From: Isoetes taiwanensis
Lineage: Eukaryota; Streptophyta; Lycopodiopsida; Isoetales; Isoetaceae
DNA: 64,000 bases
Assembly: GCA_021234155.1 (NCBI GenBank)
Contig: JAJEKV010000103.1
Span: 1,798,001-1,862,000 of the forward strand
Direction of reading: 5' to 3'
The translations under genes were made by a program, and so were the position numbers. A model generated the notes under the pieces. It saw nothing but the letters and a program-made list of their open reading frames with translations. It had not been told where the DNA came from and did no database searches. Positions 56,936 through 64,000 of this stretch are shown one piece after another (the first letter of the stretch is position 1; each line of letters starts with the position of its first letter).

Positions 56936-58250
56936 CCTCGGGTATCAAATTGAAAGGCTAATGAAGATGATGGATTTTGACTTAGATATAAATAAGATAT
57001 GATGTTTAGAATGAAATTACGAAATAATGAGTTTGCATCTATATTCGTCGCATAAAAGAAAATTATTTTGAATTAAAAAGCATTACGTGGCATTTATATA
57101 AGTTGGTTGGGGGCAGGATATGATGAGGTCCGCATCTACTGCAATGGACATAAGTGACAAGAATTGAGTAATCAAAGATTTAATGCTTGCTTAGCTATTT
57201 TTGAGAAAGTTCTTGATGCTTGAAATAATGTTGTGGGAGCAGTATGCTTCATGGTGATTGCATAGAGTATCAAACATAGTATGCTTATTTTTGTGTCAAT
57301 AACACACCTTTTAACTATTATTAATATCAGTAATCCATTGTTAGTAGCTTATTGAGACGGCACGTAGATTATGAGAATGCCAGTGACTTTCATAACTAAT
57401 CGTACATTATGAGGATTTTTATATTTGCTTGATTACAGCTAGAACTTTAATCTAAGAACCCAAGGCCGCAGTCGTAAAAGGCTATGTTAACAGTTTTAAT
57501 CTAGACTGCAAAATTGGTATGTTAGATACATGTTTTGTCAATTTTATAATAACAAACTACCAAACTCATTTAGCATCCCTTCACAAATCTTGCACGTCTG
57601 CAAATGCCATAAAGGCAAAGTCAAGTAGCTTCCAATTGAGCCTTCAAGTAGTAGTTAAACCCTTGGAATGTGCCTTTGGAAATTCCACTAATCCACCAAT
57701 TGCTACTTCCATCTTATAAGCTGAGTCCCCTAAGATAATCTCATTCTCATGGGACCAAAGCATCCTTAGCTTAAGAAAATGCAAGTACATAAAAAAAAAA
57801 ATAGAGAATTAGCATGTAAAGCCATATTCTGCCTTAAGAACCTCAAGAGTTTATAGCTTGGAAGCCTCAGATTCTTTGCTTTTTCAGTGTTGCTTGTTTG
57901 CTTGTTGCAGATGGATTGTCTCAAACCGTCGCCCAAGAGAAATCCGATAGCAAAACTTCTCAGATCATCAGTTCCACATTGCATATAAAAGTTCAAAATT
58001 TTTGCATATATCATCTCAGAAACATTGATAACAGTGATATCAGTTCCACGTTGCATATATCATCTCAGAAACACCATAGTATAAAATACTTTTATGAGAA
58101 TGTGAAACTGGAAAACCTCGTTCTAAACTGATTACGAAAAATTCGAGGTCAAACAAGGTACTATGCTTTTCCCATCAAGCCATCATTTGCATGACAGTTT
58201 TCATTGGTGTGATCAAATCAACCATTTCTAAGTCCCAAAGGACTTTAACC
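56936..58250. other. Presumed non-autonomous Helitron body and intergenic DNA
   Basis: AT-rich, no recognised coding sequence. A small direct repeat, AGTTCCACRTTGCATATA ... CATATATCATCTCAGAAAC, is present near 57,970-58,075. Confidence 0.4.
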
Positions 58251-58255
58251 AGTAC

Positions 58256-58372
58256 CTGAAAATTGTTGAATCTGTTTCCGTGGCCACTGCTTTTGCAAGA
58301 AAGGATTTCCCTGTCCCAAGTGGTCCATACAACAAAAAGGCCCTCCAAGGTTTGCTTTTGCCCGCATCAAAT
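58256..58372 (-). pseudogene. VPS4/SKD1-like AAA ATPase exon fragment
   Basis: The minus-strand frame reads [20 protein letters not shown] then [15 protein letters not shown] and ends at a TTTTCAG/GTACTG donor at 58,256/58,255. VPS4 and SKD1 AAA ATPases, which disassemble ESCRT-III on endosomes, have the closely similar [20 protein letters not shown] at this place. Walker A here is GPLGTGKS (second Pro to Leu). No neighbouring exon was found, so it is a relic or a captured exon. Confidence 0.7.
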
Positions 58373-58399
58373 ATAATGCCAGTAAGTTGGAACACCCAT

Positions 58400-59980
58400 C
58401 AACGGTAACCATTTGTCTTAAATGCCACTTCATTGAATTGCAGCAGTGCATAAATAACCCAGTTGCACTCAGCGTGTTCCGGCAGAGAAGGCACCAAGGA
58501 ATGGCATTGCTTGGATCTATTACTTCTACAAATCTTAGGAGTCAAAAAGGGAAAAATAGCCCCAATAGAATGTATAGTCGGATCAAACCCTAGATTCATC
58601 AACGTTCCTGCTCAGACGCGAGAACCCAATTCCAGCAAAAACTGGCCTAAGAAAAATAAAGGAGCATGTTAGAAAATTTATTGTCGAAGATATCAAAGTG
58701 CTCTCAGGACATTCTCAACTTTTCATTCACTTCTAAAACATAGGGGATTTGAATAAGATAAACTGTCAAATTGCCTTTGAAAACAACTTGACATTCTTGT
58801 TAGAAATGTAGGAGGACATACAAACTTCTAGCAGGCATGAGCTCCCTCGTAAAGTGAACTGCATTCTTGTGCCCAGAGCTTGACCCCGTATTAGGATCAT
58901 CCGCCAGGTTAACTATCAATTTTTGTCCTTGTATGGGACTCGCACAAATTGGGCATTGGAAAAAACACTAGCAGTGTTCATATCTATATATATATGCAAA
59001 GTTCTTCGCTATATTTGTCTAAAGAAATGTCTATTTCATAGTTTTAAGTTGCCAATGGTCATGCAGTCGCGATCTGGCTAGCATACGTTCAGCTGATATT
59101 TAAACTCCTAATATTGGAAGAGAAAAGAATTATAAAAGATTTGTATTTCCTTGTCATACCTCTACTTATAGTTCTAATGCCATTTGACAGCCTTGCAGTC
59201 ATTGGTCTCACTGTCAAGGTAAGGAACATCTGCTGTCACGTACATTTTCCAGATTAACAACTTCTTCTATAAATGATACCTTGTGATCAAAACTAAGGAT
59301 ATTCCCTGTCAATTGCAAATAAAGCATATTCTTCCATAATATGAATATCACATGAAACTGAATTTGGAATATCACCTCATCCAAGGAGAGTAGTAGAAAA
59401 TTTACTTTTGACACATGGCAACCACTAAAACTATGGATACACATGAACAAGAAGCAATCCGTACGTATATTGAAAGTTGATTTGGAAGAGGTGCACAGCT
59501 CGTAGATCAAAGTTAAGTCAGTTTCATTTTGTTTCAAGCTCATTCCCTAAGATGGTATGCATCAGAGCCTCAGTCATGTTAAGAAGCTTACCTGAGGGAA
59601 ATAACAAGGCATGTAGGTACAATGGAGGAGAAAAATTTCTAGTAACACAAAATTTAACATGTTGTGACATAGAAGGCATGGGCTCTCGCATACAGTGAAC
59701 TGCACCCTTGTGCCCAGAGCCTAATCCCATACTAGGATCATCCGTTAGCAGTTTAACTATCAAATAAATCTTCTCCTTGTATGGCACTGGCACAAATTTA
59801 GCGTTGAAAAAAACATTAACAGTGTTAATATCTATATGCGTGGTTTTTCAGTCCCATATTTGCCTGACTCTGATGCAAAAGGACCTTAAAGGCTACAAGA
59901 AGCAAAAGGATACATTTACCTTTTGACAAGGGCACAAAAACAACTACAAGTAACTCACCTATTCAGTCGACCCAAGAGAA
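58400..59980. other. Intergenic DNA with a diverged ~160-bp direct repeat
   Basis: The segments 58,840-59,000 and 59,676-59,845 share CTTGTGCCCAGAGC, AGGATCATCCG and CTCCTTGTATGG-like blocks and the trailing AGTGTTMATATCTATAT. The minus strand of both could encode VPYKEK or VPYKDK, then DDP---G--SGHK-AVH, so the source may have been coding. Both copies look broken. Confidence 0.6.
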
Positions 59981-59992
59981 CATCTCAGCCCA

Positions 59993-60787
59993 ATGTCTGC
60001 AATCTGGTCCTTGTTGCTCTTAGTGGTTGCAGCGGCAGCAGATGCTAGACCCAATGTAAACAAGGGACTAAGCAGATGGCGGGCGGCTATGCGACGCCAT
60101 CAGGAGGCCAGTTGGAACGGTTCCATGGAGGCGGATCGAATACCTAGTAAACTCTCCTTAATCCTGGACCTGGACCATAGGGAAGTCCTTTGGCACGATG
60201 AGACAGAATATGTCGTTCAAAATATAACCTTGCATTCCGCTTCAAGGGACTCTCAAACTAGCAGCATAACTATGGGAAATGGACTAAATGAAAGCCCTAA
60301 TTTCAATGCTTCTCAATTGCCTTCCAATGGAACATTCTCCTATTGTCTTAGCGATTATACCCAAGATACAGATAACGTCTTGCTCTTTCAAGCCTCTCCC
60401 TCTAGTCTACATCCTTCTTCTAGTTCTATCACTATTCAGCAGTACTTTGCCAACCTGCAAAACATCACTATCGGACATACTACCATCCCCAGATGCAAAT
60501 CTCCTATAGGTCTCTCAAAGAATCATGTTGGCGTCTCGTATTCAGCCCCATGCCTTACGGGAAGTGCATTCGATACCATATTATATGCATTTGATGATAT
60601 ATTACGTAATGATCCTACCTATGGCCTTTGTTTTGATGCTTCACAAGCTCCTGATGGGCAAGTTCCTTCCCTCACTTTCCAAATTGAAGGTTCATATTAT
60701 CTCCCACGTGACAGAGGTTGTAACTTTATATCTTCCAAAGGGTCTCAGAGGCACATGAGGCACTCCCTCCTCGTGTTGGCAAAATAA
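59993..60787 (+). CDS. Secreted nepenthesin-like aspartic-protease homologue, catalytically degenerate
   Basis: 264 residues, single exon. Residues 1-18 (MSAIWSLLLLVVAAAADA) look like a signal peptide. The middle matches plant A1B aspartic proteases: GTFSYCLSDYTQDTDNVLLF, then YFANLQNITIGHTTI, GSAFDTILYAFDDIL, GLCFDAS and VPSLTFQIEGSYYLP. The first catalytic DTGS is replaced by LILDLDHREVLW. The second (normally V-DSGT) is replaced by VGVSYSAPCLTG, so hydrolysis is unlikely. It is much shorter than the usual ~430-480 residues. There are several N-glycosylation sites (NGS, NIT, NFNAS, NGT). It could be an expressed inhibitor-like paralogue or a decayed gene kept open by chance. Confidence 0.6.
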   Translation: MSAIWSLLLLVVAAAADARPNVNKGLSRWRAAMRRHQEASWNGSMEADRIPSKLSLILDLDHREVLWHDETEYVVQNITLHSASRDSQTSSITMGNGLNESPNFNASQLPSNGTFSYCLSDYTQDTDNVLLFQASPSSLHPSSSSITIQQYFANLQNITIGHTTIPRCKSPIGLSKNHVGVSYSAPCLTGSAFDTILYAFDDILRNDPTYGLCFDASQAPDGQVPSLTFQIEGSYYLPRDRGCNFISSKGSQRHMRHSLLVLAK

Positions 60788-60789
60788 CA

Positions 60790-61730
60790 AAAAAAACTCA
60801 TCTTCATACCCATCATGACTATTGCACCTGATACAAAAATCATCGTCAAGTTTGTTCTTGATAGAAAAATCATCTTCAAGTTTGTTTGTTTATTATCATG
60901 TATATATTGTTTTTCTTATTTGTGAAAAAAAGTGTTTAATATCTTTCTCATATGAGGTGAAAAAAAATAATTATGGCTATTCTATGCATTAACTTTTCCC
61001 CTTAATTCAAGAAAGGATATTTAAGGTCCATATATGCAATAAGATCTCCCGCTGTCAAATGCAATTTTTGCCAAATGGTTCTTTGCTTCTACACAAATCC
61101 TTGATGAGCATCTACTATCAATATTACAACCCTTGTCCAATATTGCACATGTCAATAAAGAATGTACATTGATAAAGTTCTCTAATACCTCATTAAAGAA
61201 TCTTACATTGAGAATGTTCTTTATTAAACTGTATTTAGAATAATGAATGAATTCTTCTTCTATTGGATACAATAGTGCAGCAAGCATTGTCATCCCACAT
61301 GGCAATGTTATTAATTTAGATGCCCCCACACATAAATATCACAAAAAATGATTTGTTGCGCAAAACGTATAATTATACGGCCATTTTGCTATGGTTTGCA
61401 TATGATTCTGTTGTTGTATTTGTGTGAGGGTATGCCAACAGTATTTATAGAGCGCGTGTTGTATTTCTTGTTAGTTTGCACTCCCAACCTATGGTTTTGA
61501 CATGCACGCGTGCATGCATATGCAATGCATGCACACAGTGTGCATACCATGCAATTCATGTATGTTGAGTCCCTTTAGTACTAAAGACCATGTAAGGCAC
61601 ATTGCTTGCTTTCTTTTGCAGCCACATAGGCATTCATATAAGAGACATACAATATTCATCTTCACGGTAAATTTGCAGATTAGCTTTGTTTGTATGAGAG
61701 CTAGATGCCCAGAGCAACTTTTATAACACT
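60790..61730. other. Intergenic, nothing recognised
   Basis: AT-rich. A minus-strand frame at 61,329-61,021 (102 codons, LNVRFFNEVLENFINVHSLL) looks helix-rich but has no recognised motif. A TGCATGCA-rich patch lies at 61,500-61,560. Confidence 0.4.
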
Positions 61731-61734
61731 CATT

Positions 61735-62085
61735 CGCGTGTGGATAGATTGGAGCTCAATGTCGATCTATATGATGACATACAACAGCACAAACAGTTGG
61801 GCAAGGTCATGCTTCTTGGAGACTTTAATGCACGCACAGGAGCAGGACCCTGGCAGAGGACGTCTTGCAGTTGAACCCCGCAGAGGTGGCTTGGTCAAGG
61901 ATATCAGATGACAACTATATTTCACGCTATGGCAGGCAGTTGTTGTTGCTGGGCAGTATCGTTGACCTGGTTATTTATAATGGGCTAGCACAATGGCTGT
62001 CTTCCAGCCGCTGCACTTGTAGACAGGAGAACCAGGGGGGCGGCTCCAGTATAGTGGATTATTGTTCGCAGCGATAAATTTTGTC
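61735..62085 (+). pseudogene. LINE endonuclease fragment
   Basis: The plus-strand reading gives RLELNVDLYDDIQQHKQLGK then VMLLGDFNARTG, the APE-type endonuclease GDFNA motif, and later VDYC (normal family S-VDYI). Frame breaks within. With the C-terminal part at 62,647-63,380 on the same strand it may be one LINE with a large internal deletion. Confidence 0.7.
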
Positions 62086-62089
62086 TCAT

Positions 62090-62640
62090 ATAATAATTGA
62101 TTAATGTAGCTATGATGTCATAGCACAGCCCAGAAATAAGAGCACTAATAAATCAAGAGGGAGGACATCTTCTACACGAATATGACGTTAAGTATATAAC
62201 TCTCAATGTTCTTAAGGGAAGAATTACTTCTATCCCATTCCCAAATCAAACCAAGCTGCTTCGCAAAAAACTTTGTCCTGCATAAAACAAAGGCAATATT
62301 TAACGGAGAGAAAGTTCCATCATCTCCTTCAAACACCTCCATGTCCTTGACGAACAAAACACCTAGAACTCAAACTCAAATTAACAACAGTGCCTACAAA
62401 GATTGAAGATGTGCATTTGAAATGAAAGGAACAACTACTCAAAGCAAGAAAAAAGTACCAGAGGAAACAAACCTACTTCCTTTGGTCTCCAATCGTTGTT
62501 CTGTAGATTGCTCTTGTGTGAAGTATGCTTTTGCTTGAATATTGCATTATCCAGAGAAAAACTTAAATAAGCTTGGCATAAGCCTGGCATATGGATATTA
62601 AGGGTTCCATTGTATATAAGATTGGTTTCTGTCAAACAAA
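62090..62640 (-). other. Sequence between LINE parts, with a possible exon piece
   Basis: Minus strand near 62,365-62,310: TTCTAG then a frame with LFVKDMEVFEGDDGTFS, followed by a TTTATGCAG acceptor and FFAKQLGLIWEWDRSNSS. It looks like remains of a spliced gene of unknown family. Confidence 0.3.
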
Positions 62641-62646
62641 TATTAG

Positions 62647-63380
62647 TTGATTGTTTCCAGCATACATCTGGGTAGGATTTGTCTTATCAACAGATGGTCT
62701 ATGGATTACCAACAGATGGTGGCACTGGCAGATTCTGATGCGCAGAATGGGCAATTGGATGCGGGCTATGCTGCCACCCTGTGGGATGCCTCTACTCTTG
62801 CAAAGCCCAAGACAAAGCACTATCACGCTCAGATTAATCCCGGCCTTGAGCATGGACCCCATCTGACCAAAGCACACATCTCGAAGAAACAGAGCTATTG
62901 CGCCATAAGGACGGGTTCCCATTACCTCGGGGTAAACAGTTTAAGGTTGAATGGCGGGCACGAGATCCCCAGGGGAGGAAAGGATATGTCGGTGTTGTGA
63001 GATGCACGTGATAGAGGATGAGCACCATGCCCTCCCAAATGATGCCCAAAGATATGCCCATGTCCGAGCAAAGGTTACAGTGAGATGCTTTCGACACATA
63101 CATCGCCATACTTGCATCACCTATGGTAGCCATCGGGAGCTTACATCCCGCAAATTTCGTCGTCGACTTGCTCTTACGGGGCATGGTATTTGAGAGCCCT
63201 CTGCTAGGGTTTTTCCTCCCAAGTGGGGTTTTTTCATCCCGTAGTAGGGTTCTCTTGTCTGATTACATTGTTTGTTTTGGTGTTGGGGTTTTTTTTTGCA
63301 CATTCTCTGCATGTCTTAGTCTCATAGGCCTTTGGCCTCCGTGGACGTTAAAATAAACTTCCTTCCTTCCTTCCTTCCTT
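62647..63380 (+). mobile_element. LINE ORF2 C-terminus, 3' UTR and (CTTC)n tail
   Basis: Plus strand. Encodes LWDASTLAKPKTKHYHAQIN, PGLEHGPH, then in another frame CRCCEMHVIEDEHHALPN. The 3' UTR has GGGTTTTTCCTCCCAAGTGG and ends CCTCCGTGGACGTTAAAATA followed by (CTTC)n at 63,358-63,380. This is the best-preserved 3' end of the family in the window. Confidence 0.85.
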
Positions 63381-63524
63381 ATCATTCCCTTTTGCAAATC
63401 TTGCCATTGGCAAAGAGAATGTTATTTGTAAATTATTAACCACCATCTACGGTGCCCATTTTATTCTAAATGTAACATTTCCTACATCTTTAAAGATGAC
63501 TACTCCTTTTCTTTCTTGCTACAG

Positions 63525-64000
63525 TGTTGCTGTCTTTCACATTCCTGGGAGAACTTTTCCTGTAAATATTAGTCCCTCCGAAGACTACGTGGATGCTGCG
63601 TTAGAACAGGCAATGGCAATTCACTTGACAAGTCTTCCAGGGGATATTCTTATTTTCATGACTGGACAAAATGAGATAGAATGCGCTTGCTTTGTGCTCG
63701 CAGAGCGTATCCAGCAGTTGGAAACAAGTGCATAGAAAGTTGCAGCCCCACTGTCTATTTTACCAATATATTCACAACTGACATCAGATTTGCAAGCAAA
63801 AATCTTTCAAAAAGCAGAATAAGGCACAAGAAAGTGCATAGTAGCTACAAACATTTCCCAAACATCACTGACAGTCGATGGCATACTTTATGTTATTGAT
63901 ACTGGATATGGGAAGATAAAGTTCTATAATCCCAGAATGGGTATGGATGCACTACAGGTGTTCCCTATCAGTCGCACAGCTGCAGATCAGTGTGTCGTGC
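63525..64000 (+). pseudogene. PRP16/DHX38-type DEAH-box helicase pseudogene, runs off the window
   Basis: An exon starts after a pyrimidine-rich TTTCTTGCTACAG at 63,524. It encodes [90 protein letters not shown] and [20 protein letters not shown]. These are conserved motifs IV-VI of the spliceosomal helicase PRP16, which remodels the catalytic spliceosome. In-frame stops TAG at 63,733 and TAA at 63,820, and DQCVV where the Q-x-x-G-R-x-G-R motif should start, show decay. The normal insert after FPVN (LYSKTP) is shortened to SPS. The preceding intron remnant argues for a genomic rather than cDNA-derived copy. Confidence 0.85.

Noticed and set aside
61021-61329. 102-codon minus-strand frame with helix-rich translation
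   Set aside because: No recognised motif, no splice or promoter context; kept only as a remark in the intergenic entry.

Overview
This is nuclear DNA of a land plant. The host genes have GT-AG introns, and there is a Brittle1-type plastid or mitochondrial adenylate carrier, a plant polyol/monosaccharide transporter, a bulb-type lectin domain and a nepenthesin-like secreted protein. The rest is a dense mosaic of retroelements, Helitrons and gene fragments at low gene density. The style of the PPR E-motif remnant and the decayed gypsy, Helitron and LINE families suggest a seed-free vascular plant (fern or lycophyte). That placement is inference, not proof.

Layout. 1-2,330: an apparently intact three-exon mitochondrial-carrier-family gene on the minus strand. 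2,330-8,490: intergenic DNA with a PPR fragment, a Ty1/copia RNase H remnant, a LINE 3' end, a 95-bp tandem repeat and a possible small TATA-driven transcript unit. 8,490-14,030: LINE reverse-transcriptase fragments on the minus strand, broken up by a tandemly duplicated unit of about 0.6 kb and by a deleted Helitron with a recognisable 3' end. 14,033-20,891: one nearly full-length L1-type LINE on the plus strand with a 9-bp target-site duplication and a poly(A) tail; it landed inside the previous repeat. 21,000-26,220: a second Helitron helicase (minus) split by LINEs that are themselves nested. 26,504-28,226: an intact two-exon polyol transporter gene on the minus strand. 28,870-30,810: LINE debris, a possible promoter and a truncated lectin. 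32,780-36,880: duplicated exon-like blocks and a Helitron N-terminal remnant. 37,300-53,560: a decayed Ty3/gypsy element whose integrase is cut by a 12,977-bp insertion (40,088-53,064) flanked by TGATG. The insertion holds LARD-type LTRs of about 2.6 kb, a non-coding internal region of 4.4 kb, a 950-bp TIR element and a 447-bp TRIM fused to the LTRs. 53,700-55,460: a broken transposon-type protein gene. 56,850-57,000: Helitron 3' ends. 58,250-60,790: a VPS4-like AAA exon fragment and a secreted, catalytically degenerate aspartic-protease-like gene. 61,730-64,000: a deleted LINE and a PRP16-type DEAH helicase pseudogene that runs off the window.

Only two genes look both complete and conserved: the carrier and the polyol transporter. 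The protease-like gene may be expressed. Most of the remaining biology is transposon archaeology. Several insertion events can be ordered because empty sites, target-site duplications and restored reading frames are present in the same window.
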